Under the pieces are notes generated by a model that saw only the letters and a program-made list of their open reading frames with translations, searched no databases and was not told the DNA's origin. A stretch of 64,000 nucleotides of DNA, from NCBI GenBank assembly GCA_043805435.1, contig JAZDHY010000033.1, forward strand, positions 43,384 to 107,383, read 5' to 3'. Both the position numbers and the translations under genes were made by a program. Source of the stretch: JAEXOD01 sp043805435 (GTDB taxonomy: Bacteria > Bacteroidota > Ignavibacteria > Ignavibacteriales > Melioribacteraceae). This document shows, piece after piece, positions 8,356 to 16,325 of the stretch (position 1 is the stretch's first letter; every line of letters starts with the position of its first letter).

Positions 8356-9609
8356 TTATAATAGCTTAATACTTTCTTTTATTTCTCTATCTCTATTACT
8401 TAAAAATACAAAACCTATCCAAAACATCCCTTGCGATGGAATATCTTTAGAAAAACAAGCCAACCATAACATTATTGTAAAATAAACAATCAATTCTAAG
8501 CTATATCTTTTCATTCCCTTATAAAGTTCCCAAATTAAAAGCAAAAATACAATTAAGCCCACTATTCCAAATTCGGTAATGTATTCTAAAAATATATTAT
8601 GAGGATACTTAATGTTCAAACTTAAATCTCTATTATTATAAGCATGTTTAAATCCGCCAAAACCAACTCCAAGTATTGGATTTTGTACTATTATTTCTCT
8701 TGAAATTCTAAAGGCTTCAAATCGGGCATAAATTGGAGAATCATCTCCAAAATTTGAATCGTATTTAGAAAATAAATTTGTGAATCTTTCTTCTGCAGGT
8801 TTGTTTTTAACGGGGAATAAATAAATCATAATAAAAGTTAAAGCAAGCGTACCTACAAAATATGTAAAATTAAGTTTATCATATTTCTTTTTAAAAATTT
8901 GTATGGTAATTATTAAAAAATAAAATAAGATAATTGCCAGTGTACTTGCCCTATGTGCAGAAAAATAAATAGAGTAATTTAAAATAATAATTGTTAAGAA
9001 AGTAAAAATATTATAATATTTGTGCTTTGCAAATAAAAGTATTAAACCAAAAATAACACAAAAACCGGTTAAAAATCTACCAATTAGCACATGACTCCAC
9101 CGGTTGATTTTAAATGCGTAACTCCTATCTTGAAGAAGTGGATTAAATAATAGAATTGAAAATGAAACTATAATAGCAATAATTGAAATGGAAATAAAAA
9201 ATGCTTTAATTCTATCTTTTGTTAAAGAATGTAATAAATGATATGCAAATAAAATTACTGGAATAAGTCCAATAATAAGCTGTACTAACTTCTCAAATCC
9301 AAATATTCTATTATTTGAATAACTTAAAGAAATAAGTGGTAAAAAAATTAAACTACATAAAAATAATATAAATTTTTTTTCTTCAAAATATCTAAAATTT
9401 ATATATTTGTCTCTTTCCAAATATATAATTCCAAAACATAAAACTGCTGAAAAGGATTTAATGTAATAAGAATAAGCCAAATAATTTGAAATTGTATTAA
9501 TAAACAAACAAAGTATAAAAGAATTAACAATAAAATATTCTTTGTAATCAATACCTAAAATTGTTTTTGTGGCAATCATAAAATTCTTTCCATAGTTAAA
9601 ATAAATCAA
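8356..9609 (-). CDS. O-antigen ligase / Wzy-like polymerase family membrane protein
   Basis: 417 residues, very hydrophobic, with about ten predicted membrane segments. A periplasmic-loop signature near the C terminus (ILGVGFGGFKHAYNN followed by YPHNIFLEYITEFGIVG) is the Wzy_C/O-antigen ligase motif. Members join finished O-antigen to lipid A-core (WaaL) or polymerise repeat units (Wzy). Sequence alone cannot separate the two. The gene is on the opposite strand to its neighbours: it converges on the sugar transferase with 1 nt between stops and diverges from the Wzi-like gene across only 63 nt. Confidence 0.8.
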   Translation of the reverse strand: MIYFNYGKNFMIATKTILGIDYKEYFIVNSFILCLFINTISNYLAYSYYIKSFSAVLCFGIIYLERDKYINFRYFEEKKFILFLCSLIFLPLISLSYSNNRIFGFEKLVQLIIGLIPVILFAYHLLHSLTKDRIKAFFISISIIAIIVSFSILLFNPLLQDRSYAFKINRWSHVLIGRFLTGFCVIFGLILLFAKHKYYNIFTFLTIIILNYSIYFSAHRASTLAIILFYFLIITIQIFKKKYDKLNFTYFVGTLALTFIMIYLFPVKNKPAEERFTNLFSKYDSNFGDDSPIYARFEAFRISREIIVQNPILGVGFGGFKHAYNNRDLSLNIKYPHNIFLEYITEFGIVGLIVFLLLIWELYKGMKRYSLELIVYFTIMLWLACFSKDIPSQGMFWIGFVFLSNRDREIKESIKLL

Positions 9610-9672
9610 TATATAAAATAAAAAAATAAATTATCTTTATTAATTAAATAATATTAATTAGGTAAATAGAAC

Positions 9673-11280
9673 ATGAAAAAAACACTTTTTATCTTAGCAA
9701 TCTTTTATTTCCTTAGTCTAAATTTATTAAGCCAAACTATATACACTCCAATAAATGATAAAATCTATAATTATCTGGATAGACTTGCTTTAAAAAAAAT
9801 CATTTCAATTAATGATGAATTTAAACCTTTTACAAGAATTACAATAGCAAGATTATTAAATGAAGTAAAAATAAAATCAGAAAAATTAAATAAAATCGAA
9901 AAGGAAGAATTATGCTGGTTTAGTGAAGAATATTTATACGAACTAGGGGATACATTAAACACTCGATGGAGACTAATAAATATCGAGGACTCAAATTATC
10001 AAATAAAAGTTTCACCATTGCTTGGGTATGGTATTTCAACATATGGTGATAACTCAGGTCATACACGCTGGAGTGGTCTAAGAATCTTTGGCTCTTATGA
10101 TAAATGGTTTTCTGCACATTTTGAATATATTGATATTGGTGAATTTGGAGATAATGTTGATAAAAAAAGAAATAATACGTCATTAACAGGACATAATTAC
10201 AAAACAGCTCCAAATGGAATTGAATTTAGTGATGTAAAAGGAAGCATTGGTTTTAACTGGTCATGGGGTTCTGTATCCCTTATTAAAGATTATTCAAAAT
10301 GGGGACATGGCAGATTTGGTCAAGTATTTATTTCCGATAAACCTGCATCTTATCCTCAAATCCGATTTGTAATTAAACCAAACGACTGGATTAGATTTTA
10401 TTATATGCATGGTTGGTTAAATTCACTAATTCCTGATTCCAATGCGTTTTATTATAATCATACCGAAAGCGAATATCCCTTTTTAAGAAGACATTATGTA
10501 CCAAAGCACATTGTTGCTAATATGCTTACTGTTGAACCAATTAGTTGGTTAAGTCTATCAATTGGTAATTCGTATGTTTATAGCGGTGATTTAAGACCTG
10601 AAATGTTTATCCCATTTATGTATTACAAAGTAATGGACCATAATACAGGTAGGGAAGGCTGGGATGATGGAAATGGACAGCTGTTTTTTGATGTTAAGTG
10701 TAATTATTTAAAAAATACTTCAGTCTATTCCTCACTTTTAATTGATGTTTTGGAAATAAGGGATATATTAAAAAATACTTGGTGGACTTCATGGTTTGGG
10801 TACACAGTTGGAGCAAAACACGTGGATTTATTTACGCCTAATTTAGATATTACTCTGGAATATACAAAAACCAATCCTTGGGTATATGAAAATAATGACG
10901 AATCATCTTCATATAAACATCTAAATTATTCTCTGGGTCATTGGATTGGACAAAATGCAGACCATTTGAGATTACAATTTGATTACAAATTTTACAAAAA
11001 GTTGGATTTGTCCTTGTTTTTTGAAAGAGTTAGAAATGGCGGATTAAAAGATGTTATTAAATATGCCTATGAAGATTTGGAAAATTTAGACTTTTTATAT
11101 TCGCCATTACGCAAAGAAACTTCTATCGGTTTTTCAGCAACTTACGAATTTTTACACGAGTTATTTGCAAAATTAGATTATAAATACACAGATATTACAG
11201 ATGAAGATATTAAACGAACACCAGACTATTTGCTTGGCAAAAACCATGCTTTTAGTTTTGTTGTTTATTATGGAATGTAA
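9673..11280 (+). CDS. Wzi-like capsule assembly outer-membrane beta-barrel protein
   Basis: 535 residues starting with a signal peptide (MKKTLFILAIFYFLSLNLL, ending near SQ at 20-21). A short helical region follows with the YxYLDRLALKK feature common to Bacteroidota Wzi-like proteins, then a long string of alternating aromatic/polar strands typical of an outer-membrane barrel and a C-terminal aromatic strand (AFSFVVYYGM). Wzi-type proteins anchor or pass exported polysaccharide at the outer membrane. Family membership is judged from architecture and the conserved N-terminal motif, with no catalytic residues to check. Its position between the ligase and glf fits surface polysaccharide assembly. 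Confidence 0.68.
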   Translation: MKKTLFILAIFYFLSLNLLSQTIYTPINDKIYNYLDRLALKKIISINDEFKPFTRITIARLLNEVKIKSEKLNKIEKEELCWFSEEYLYELGDTLNTRWRLINIEDSNYQIKVSPLLGYGISTYGDNSGHTRWSGLRIFGSYDKWFSAHFEYIDIGEFGDNVDKKRNNTSLTGHNYKTAPNGIEFSDVKGSIGFNWSWGSVSLIKDYSKWGHGRFGQVFISDKPASYPQIRFVIKPNDWIRFYYMHGWLNSLIPDSNAFYYNHTESEYPFLRRHYVPKHIVANMLTVEPISWLSLSIGNSYVYSGDLRPEMFIPFMYYKVMDHNTGREGWDDGNGQLFFDVKCNYLKNTSVYSSLLIDVLEIRDILKNTWWTSWFGYTVGAKHVDLFTPNLDITLEYTKTNPWVYENNDESSSYKHLNYSLGHWIGQNADHLRLQFDYKFYKKLDLSLFFERVRNGGLKDVIKYAYEDLENLDFLYSPLRKETSIGFSATYEFLHELFAKLDYKYTDITDEDIKRTPDYLLGKNHAFSFVVYYGM

Positions 11281-11284
11281 AATT

Positions 11285-11315
11285 AAGGTTAAATGCTTAA
11301 GGCTAAAGTTTAAGT
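11285..11315 (+). repeat. Degenerate 7-nt-periodic repeat (AAGTTTA type)
   Basis: A short A/T/G-rich stretch with AAGGTTA, AAGGCTA and AAGTTTA words spaced about seven bases apart, right after the Wzi-like gene. It resembles the longer copies at 41000-41031 and 41095-41126. Confidence 0.5.
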
Positions 11316-11352
11316 TAATAACTCAATAATTTATCTTTAAATCAATTAATTA

Positions 11353-12480
11353 ATGACTAAATCAATAAAATCTTCCAAAGCTGATTATTTGATTGTTGGC
11401 ACCGGATTTGCTGGTGCCACATTTGCACGCTGCGCTGCAGACGCAGGTTATACAGCTCTTGTAATTGATAAACGAGAACATATTGCAGGTAATTCATTTT
11501 CCTATGCAGATAAGGAAACAGGCATTGAAATACATAAATATGGCCCGCATATATTCCATACAAATTCCAAAGATATTTGGGATTTTATAAACAGATTTAC
11601 TACTTTTAATAATTACACTCATAGGGTAAAAGCTGTATTTAATAATTCCATCTATGGACTACCAATCAATTTACATACTATTAATCAGTTTTTTCATAAA
11701 ACCTTCAATCCAAAAGAAGCACAAGCTTTTATAGAAAAAATAAGGATTGATAAAAAAGAGATTAATAATTTTGAAGATTTTATCGTATCCTCGTTAGGAG
11801 AAGAATTGTATATTGCTTTTTTTAGAGATTATACAATCAAACAGTGGGGGAAAGACCCAAAAGAAATTTCGGTATCCACGGCTAAAAGACTTCCAATACG
11901 ATTTTATTACGATGATAATTATTTTAATGATATTTATCAAGGAATTCCAACCGAAGGTTATACTCAAATATTTAATAGAATGTTGGATCACCCAAATATT
12001 AAAGTAAAACTTAATACTAGTTTTGATGAATATAAAACAACATGGAAAGATAATTATAAAAAATTAGTTTTTACAGGTTCAATTGATGAATACTTTAACT
12101 ATGAATTTGGCTGTTTACCATATAGAACTGTAAGATTTAGGGAAATAAGAGATACGGATATTATAGGAACAGCGCAATTAAATTTTACAGATAAAAGTGA
12201 AAAATTTACCAGGATTAGTGAACATAAATGGTTTACGCCTTACAAAATCTTTTCACAATCGGTGGCATTTGAGGAATATTCCGATTTTACGGATAGTAAA
12301 AATGAACCATATTATCCAATTCGTGATGTCCAAAGTGAAATTTTGTTTAACAAATATAATAATTTGACGAAAAAAGAAAAGGATGTTATATTTATTGGTA
12401 GGCTTGCCGAGTTTAAGTATTATGATATGCATCAAGTGATAGGTTCGGCAATTGCAAAATTTAGAGCTTTGGAAAAATAA
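11353..12480 (+). CDS. glf: UDP-galactopyranose mutase
   Basis: 375 residues, the normal length for Glf. The N-terminal FAD site is clear (LIVGTGFAGATFARCAADAG, then IDKREHIAGNSF). The family blocks KYGPHIFHTN, KQWGKDPKEI, RLPIRFYYDDNYF and YYPIRD follow, and VIGSAIAKF closes the protein. The enzyme interconverts UDP-galactopyranose and UDP-galactofuranose using reduced FAD, which supplies galactofuranose for O-antigen or capsule. It is the last gene of the polysaccharide region and is followed by a terminator shared with the convergent tRNA-Met gene. Confidence 0.95.
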   Translation: MTKSIKSSKADYLIVGTGFAGATFARCAADAGYTALVIDKREHIAGNSFSYADKETGIEIHKYGPHIFHTNSKDIWDFINRFTTFNNYTHRVKAVFNNSIYGLPINLHTINQFFHKTFNPKEAQAFIEKIRIDKKEINNFEDFIVSSLGEELYIAFFRDYTIKQWGKDPKEISVSTAKRLPIRFYYDDNYFNDIYQGIPTEGYTQIFNRMLDHPNIKVKLNTSFDEYKTTWKDNYKKLVFTGSIDEYFNYEFGCLPYRTVRFREIRDTDIIGTAQLNFTDKSEKFTRISEHKWFTPYKIFSQSVAFEEYSDFTDSKNEPYYPIRDVQSEILFNKYNNLTKKEKDVIFIGRLAEFKYYDMHQVIGSAIAKFRALEK

Positions 12481-12539
12481 TATTGGCGTAAGCTGTAAAG
12501 AAAATTTCGTTTTTTATTACACAAGCTTTAAAATAAAAA

Positions 12540-12563
12540 ATCCCGCATTTGCGGGATTTTTTT
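12540..12563. terminator. Bidirectional intrinsic terminator between glf and tRNA-Met
   Basis: ATCCCGCA and TGCGGGAT form an eight-pair stem at 12540-12557, with a run of As on the left and seven Ts on the right (12557-12563). It therefore reads as an intrinsic terminator on both strands: for glf on plus and for the tRNA gene on minus, whose 3' end is 2 nt away. Confidence 0.88.
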
Positions 12564-12564
12564 G

Positions 12565-12638
12565 TGGGCCTGCACGGTATCGAACCGCGGACCCTCTGAT
12601 TATGAGTCAGATGCTCTAACCAACTGAGCTACAGGCCC
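12565..12638 (-). tRNA. tRNA-Met (CAT anticodon)
   Basis: A full cloverleaf is readable on the minus strand: acceptor GGGCCTG pairs with CAGGCCC, the D-arm contains AGCTCAGTTGGTTAGAGC, the anticodon loop is CTCATAA with CAT, and the T-arm contains GGTTCGATACC. The first acceptor pair is G-C, so this is not the initiator tRNA. It could be elongator tRNA-Met or the tRNA-Ile2 whose CAT is modified to lysidine; sequence alone leaves that open. The discriminator is A at 12565 and CCA is not encoded. Confidence 0.93.
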
Positions 12639-12978
12639 CTCAAAAATAGACTGTAAATTTAATATTAATTTTAGTTTAAAGCAAGCAAAAAACAATTTTT
12701 AATTCTAAATTTTTAATTTTTAATTTATAAACAAAATAAATGTGCTTGCGTATCCTTATTGCTGCAAATTATAAAAAAGTAGAATATTTTTGTTATAATT
12801 TGGTAATAATGAAAAATAATTAAAAATTGAGAATTAAAAATTAAGAATTATCTTGCATTTATTAACTGAGTATTGTATGTTTACAGTCTAAATATTTGTT
12901 CTTAAAATTTTTGTTATAAATATTAAATTATTGTTGCAAAACAAATAATAAAAAGCTATATTTGTATCTCGTATTTTT
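12639..12978. other. AT-rich intergenic spacer with two inverted heptamer tracts
   Basis: No gene is visible. Two tracts built from AATT-led heptamers lie at 12693-12728 (minus orientation) and 12818-12852 (plus orientation: AATTAAA, AATTGAG, AATTAAA, AATTAAG, AATTATC), so they can fold back on each other. The right end carries the tRNA promoter. Confidence 0.6.
12931..12964 (+). promoter_or_regulatory. Bacteroidota-type promoter for the tRNA-Leu/tRNA-Val/thrS transcript
   Basis: TATATTTG at 12957-12964 matches the TAnnTTTG -7 element of the Bacteroidota primary sigma factor. TTG at 12934-12936 sits about 20 nt upstream, where the -33 element belongs. The tRNA-Leu gene begins 14 nt after the -7 element. 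Confidence 0.6.
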
Positions 12979-13064
12979 GCCGGGGTGGCGGAATAGGTAG
13001 ACGCACAGGACTTAAAATCCTGTGGGTGGTTACACCCGTGCCGGTTCGAGTCCGGCCCTCGGTA
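12979..13064 (+). tRNA. tRNA-Leu (TAA anticodon)
   Basis: A class II tRNA of 86 nt with a long variable arm (GGGTGGTTACACCC-type stem). Anticodon stem AGGA/TCCT closes the loop CTTAAAA, giving anticodon TAA. The T-arm reads GGTTCGAGTCC. The acceptor GCCGGGG pairs with CCTCGGT through two G-T pairs. No CCA is encoded. Confidence 0.95.
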
Positions 13065-13092
13065 CTTATCTCGAGCTAAGATAGAAACTTTC

Positions 13093-13166
13093 GGGTTCTT
13101 AGCTCAGCTGGTTAGAGCGTCTGTTTGACGTACAGAAGGCCAGAGGTTCGAATCCTCTAGAACCCA
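13093..13166 (+). tRNA. tRNA-Val (GAC anticodon)
   Basis: A 74-nt cloverleaf: acceptor GGGTTCT/AGAACCC is a perfect seven-pair stem, the D-arm has AGCTCAGCTGGTTAGAGC, the anticodon arm CTGT-TTGACGT-ACAG gives GAC, and the T-arm has GAGGTTCGAATCCTC. It lies 28 nt after tRNA-Leu and is surely co-transcribed with it. Confidence 0.95.
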
Positions 13167-13173
13167 CATCAAT

Positions 13174-13196
13174 CGGAGTCAGCTCCGTTTTTTTTT
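13174..13196 (+). terminator. Hairpin plus T-run between tRNA-Val and thrS
   Basis: CGGAG (13174-13178), loop TCAG, CTCCG (13183-13187), then nine Ts (13188-13196). The thrS start is only 14 nt further on, leaving no room for a separate promoter, so this may act as a leaky terminator that lowers thrS transcription relative to the tRNAs. Confidence 0.75.
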
Positions 13197-13210
13197 AAAT
13201 ATGAGTTAAT

Positions 13211-15142
13211 ATGGAAACGATAAAAATAACATTTCCTGATAATAGCGTAAAGGAATTTGAATGTGGGATTTCAGCATTGGAAATTGCAAAATCCATATCA
13301 TCACGTCTTGCCGATGAAACTTTGGTTGCCAAAGTAAACAATAAAAAAATCGACTTAAACCAATCTATAACTACCAATTCTAATATACAATTATTTACTT
13401 TTGATAGCCCTGAAGGTAAAGAAACCTATTGGCATTCAACATCACATTTAATGGCTCATGCTATTACTGCTTTATATCCTGAAGCTAAATTTGGAGTTGG
13501 ACCGGCAATTGAGACAGGGTTTTATTACGATATTGATATTAATGCTCAATTAACTGAAGAAGATTTAGTAAAAATTGAAAACAAAATGATGGAGATATCT
13601 AAAGAAGATACCTCATTTTGTCGTAAAGAATTAAGCAAAGAAGATGCCCTGAAGTTTTTTACCGAAAAAGGGGACGAATATAAATTAGAATTGATAAATG
13701 GACTTGATGAATCGAAAGATGCAATCAGTATTTATCAAGAAGGAAATTTTACGGATTTGTGTTTAGGCCCGCATTTGCCATCAACGGGCAAAATTAAATT
13801 TGTAAAATTATTAAGTGTTTCCGGTTCTTACTGGCGCGGTGACGAAAAAAATAAACGTATGCAGCGTATATACGGTATTTCTTTTCCTAAAAAGAAAATG
13901 TTGGATGAATATTTAACATTTTTAGAAGAAGCTAAAAAACGTGATCATAGAAAACTTGGTAAACAATTAGATTTATTTAGTATACATGATGAAGCCGGTG
14001 CAGGATTAGTTTATTGGCATCCTAAGGGAGCCCGAATCCGTCACGAAATAGAAAAATTTTGGAAAGAAGCGCATTTTAATAATGGCTACGAACTTGTATA
14101 TTCTCCTCATGTAGGAAAAAGTTGGCTTTGGGAAACCAGTGGTCACTTAGTTAATTATAAAGAAAATATGTATGCTCCTATAACTATAGATGAACAGGAT
14201 TATTATATAAAACCGATGAACTGTCCGTTCCATATTCTTATGTACAAGACGGATAAACGCTCTTATCGTGATTTACCTTTACGCTGGGCTGAACTTGGTA
14301 CTGTTTACCGTTACGAAAAAAGCGGTGTATTACATGGTTTATTACGTGTACGCGGATTTACTCAAGACGATGCTCACATTTTCTGTACACAAGAACAAAT
14401 TGAAGATGAAATTATTGAAGTAATACGTTTTTGTATGTATATGTGGAATTCTTTTGGTTTTGAAAATCTAAAATTTTATGTAGCAACAAAGCCGGAAAAA
14501 GCAGTTGGTGAAGATAGTCTTTGGGAAAAAGCAACAGCTTCATTAATTAATGCTCTTAATAAAGAAAATTTGCCATACGAGCTTGATGAAGCCGGTGGAG
14601 CTTTTTATGGTCCTAAGATAGATATTAAAATTAAAGATGCAATCAATCGTGAATGGCAGATGAGTACAATTCAATTCGATTTTAATTTGCCTGAAAGATT
14701 TGACATGTCTTATATAGGTGAAGACGGCAAAGAACATAGACCATTTATGGTTCATAGAGCTTTGTTAGGATCGCTTGAAAGATTTTTTGGCGTTTTGGTT
14801 GAACATTATGGCGGTTCTTTTCCTATGTGGTTAGCTCCAATACAAGTAGCCGTAGTGCCAATTTCACAAAACTATTTTGAATATGCCGAAAAAGTAACAA
14901 ACGAATTGAAAAAGTCAAATATTCGTGTTACATTAGATAAGCGAAATGAAAAAATAGGTTATAAAATACGTGATTGGGAAACTCAAAAAGTTCCTTATAT
15001 GTTAGTATTAGGAGAAAAAGAGCAATCCGGTAACTTTATTTCGGTTCGCAAGCATAAAGAAGGCGATAAAGGAGCATTAAGTTTAGAAGAATTTATTAAT
15101 AACATAAATAAACAGATAGAGAACAAGTCTAATAACAATTAG
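13211..15142 (+). CDS. thrS: Threonine-tRNA ligase
   Basis: 643 residues, the standard length. Domains in order: TGS (1 to ~62), second additional/editing domain (~65-230, HxxxH-like HSTSHLMAHA at its start), class II catalytic core (~245-540) and anticodon-binding domain (~545-643). Motif 2 is seen as YRYEKSGVLHGLLRVRGF and motif 3 as MVHRALLGSLERFF. The zinc ligands Cys in MNCPFH, His in DDAHIF and His in MVHRA are present. It charges tRNA-Thr. It starts the thrS-infC-rpmI-rplT operon and has no strong ribosome site of its own. Confidence 0.97.
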   Translation: METIKITFPDNSVKEFECGISALEIAKSISSRLADETLVAKVNNKKIDLNQSITTNSNIQLFTFDSPEGKETYWHSTSHLMAHAITALYPEAKFGVGPAIETGFYYDIDINAQLTEEDLVKIENKMMEISKEDTSFCRKELSKEDALKFFTEKGDEYKLELINGLDESKDAISIYQEGNFTDLCLGPHLPSTGKIKFVKLLSVSGSYWRGDEKNKRMQRIYGISFPKKKMLDEYLTFLEEAKKRDHRKLGKQLDLFSIHDEAGAGLVYWHPKGARIRHEIEKFWKEAHFNNGYELVYSPHVGKSWLWETSGHLVNYKENMYAPITIDEQDYYIKPMNCPFHILMYKTDKRSYRDLPLRWAELGTVYRYEKSGVLHGLLRVRGFTQDDAHIFCTQEQIEDEIIEVIRFCMYMWNSFGFENLKFYVATKPEKAVGEDSLWEKATASLINALNKENLPYELDEAGGAFYGPKIDIKIKDAINREWQMSTIQFDFNLPERFDMSYIGEDGKEHRPFMVHRALLGSLERFFGVLVEHYGGSFPMWLAPIQVAVVPISQNYFEYAEKVTNELKKSNIRVTLDKRNEKIGYKIRDWETQKVPYMLVLGEKEQSGNFISVRKHKEGDKGALSLEEFINNINKQIENKSNNN

Positions 15143-15153
15143 TGAGGTAGTTC

Positions 15154-15681
15154 ATTAGTCAACAAAAATACCGTGTTAATCAGGAAATAAAAACCCCGCA
15201 AATAAGATTGATTGATGCCGACGGTACACAATTAGGGGTTGTAACAGTTAGAGAAGCTTTAATGAAAGCTGAAGAGAGAAAACTTGATTTGGTTGAAATA
15301 GCACCACAAGCAGTTCCTCCGGTTTGCAAAATAATTGATTTCGGAAAGTTCACTTATGAACTTCAAAAGAAAGAGAAAATTTTAAAGAAGAAGCAGCATG
15401 TAACTGTTTTAAAAGAGATTAGACTACATCCTAATACGGATACTCATGATTTTGACTTTAAAACTCGTCACGCATTAAATTTTTTAGAAGACGGAGATAA
15501 AGTTAAAGTTTCTGTTATATTTAAAGGAAGAGAATTAGCATATACACAACACGGCGAAAAACTTTTACGTGCCTTTATAGAAGTTGTTAAAGATGATGCA
15601 AAGGTTGAGCAGGACGTTAAATTTGAAGGCAAAATAATGCATATTATTTTGTCTCCGCAGAAATCAAAGAAGAAAAAATAG
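15154..15681 (+). CDS. infC: Translation initiation factor IF-3, starting at an ATT codon
   Basis: 175 residues when started at ATT 15154. The usual ORF call at TTG 15208 cuts off the conserved N terminus: upstream in frame lie YRVNQEIKTPQIRLIDADG, the IF-3 family opening. There is no ATG, GTG or TTG in frame before it, while GAGGT (15144-15148) sits at proper distance before ATT. IF-3 proofreads start codons on the 30S subunit; in E. coli an AUU start makes infC translation self-limiting, because IF-3 rejects it. The same logic is expected here. The C-terminal domain (KEIRLHPNTDTHDF onward) is complete. Gene order thrS-infC-rpmI-rplT is conserved. Confidence 0.92.
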   Translation: MSQQKYRVNQEIKTPQIRLIDADGTQLGVVTVREALMKAEERKLDLVEIAPQAVPPVCKIIDFGKFTYELQKKEKILKKKQHVTVLKEIRLHPNTDTHDFDFKTRHALNFLEDGDKVKVSVIFKGRELAYTQHGEKLLRAFIEVVKDDAKVEQDVKFEGKIMHIILSPQKSKKKK

Positions 15682-15692
15682 AGGATATTTAA

Positions 15693-15884
15693 ATGCCAAA
15701 GATGAAAAGCAACAGAGGAGCAGCAAAAACTTTTAAGTTAACTGCATCCGGAAAAGTTAAAAGACATAAAGCATATAGTGCTCATATATTAACAAAAAAG
15801 ACTACAAAAAGAAAAAGAAACTTACGCAAATCCACTTTAGTTAGTGATTCTGATGCGCGTAGAGTTAAAATAATGATCCAATAA
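15693..15884 (+). CDS. rpmI: 50S ribosomal protein bL35
   Basis: 63 residues, highly basic, with the family opening MPKMKSNRGAAKTFKLTASG and the KRHKAYSAHILTKK and KRKRNLRKSTLV blocks. It is 11 nt after infC and 18 nt before rplT in the classic IF-3/L35/L20 order. Part of the large subunit. The three genes are normally controlled by L20 binding to the mRNA; no L20-binding structure was verified here. Confidence 0.97.
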   Translation: MPKMKSNRGAAKTFKLTASGKVKRHKAYSAHILTKKTTKRKRNLRKSTLVSDSDARRVKIMIQ

Positions 15885-15902
15885 TCTTAATAGGAAAGAA
15901 TA

Positions 15903-16250
15903 ATGCCAAGATCAAAAAACAAAGTAGCCTCTAAACAGAGAAGAAAAAAGCTACTTAAGATGGCGAAGGGCTATTGGGGCGCCCGTAACAACGTACTTAC
16001 CGTTGCCAAGCACCATATTGATAAAGGTCTTCAACATGCTTACAGAGACCGTAAAGCCAAAAAACGTACTTACAGACAATTATGGATTGTAAGAATTAAT
16101 GCTGCTGCAAGAGAAAACGGTACAACGTATTCAAAGTTAATTAATGCTCTAAATATTAAAGGTTTAGAAATTAACCGTAAAGTTCTTGCTAATTTAGCTA
16201 CTGAAAATCCAAAAGCGTTTACAGATATAGTAAAATTTGTAATGAACTAA
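15903..16250 (+). CDS. rplT: 50S ribosomal protein bL20
   Basis: 115 residues with the full L20 pattern: MPRSKNKVASKQRRKKLLKM, KGYWGARNN, KHHIDKGLQHAYRDRKAKKR and RQLWIVRINAAARENG. It binds 23S rRNA early in large-subunit assembly and, in studied bacteria, represses its own operon. It is the last gene before a strong terminator. Confidence 0.98.
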   Translation: MPRSKNKVASKQRRKKLLKMAKGYWGARNNVLTVAKHHIDKGLQHAYRDRKAKKRTYRQLWIVRINAAARENGTTYSKLINALNIKGLEINRKVLANLATENPKAFTDIVKFVMN

Positions 16251-16258
16251 TTTTTTTT

Positions 16259-16298
16259 ACCCCTAAACAGAATTTATTATAAATGTTTAGGGGTATTA
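16259..16298 (+). terminator. Strong intrinsic terminator after rplT
   Basis: ACCCCTAAACA (16259-16269) and TGTTTAGGGGT (16284-16294) form a perfect 11-pair stem with a 14-nt loop, followed by ATTATTATTTT. It ends the thrS-infC-rpmI-rplT transcript. Confidence 0.85.
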
Positions 16299-16325
16299 TT
16301 ATTTTAAATATCTGTGAGAATTTTA

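Noticed and set aside
12565..12638. Initiator tRNA-fMet
   Set aside because: The acceptor begins with a G-C pair and lacks the C1-A72 mismatch of bacterial initiator tRNA.
13167..13210. T-box or other riboswitch in front of thrS
   Set aside because: Only 44 nt are available and they hold just a short hairpin with a T-run; no specifier loop or T-box sequence can fit.
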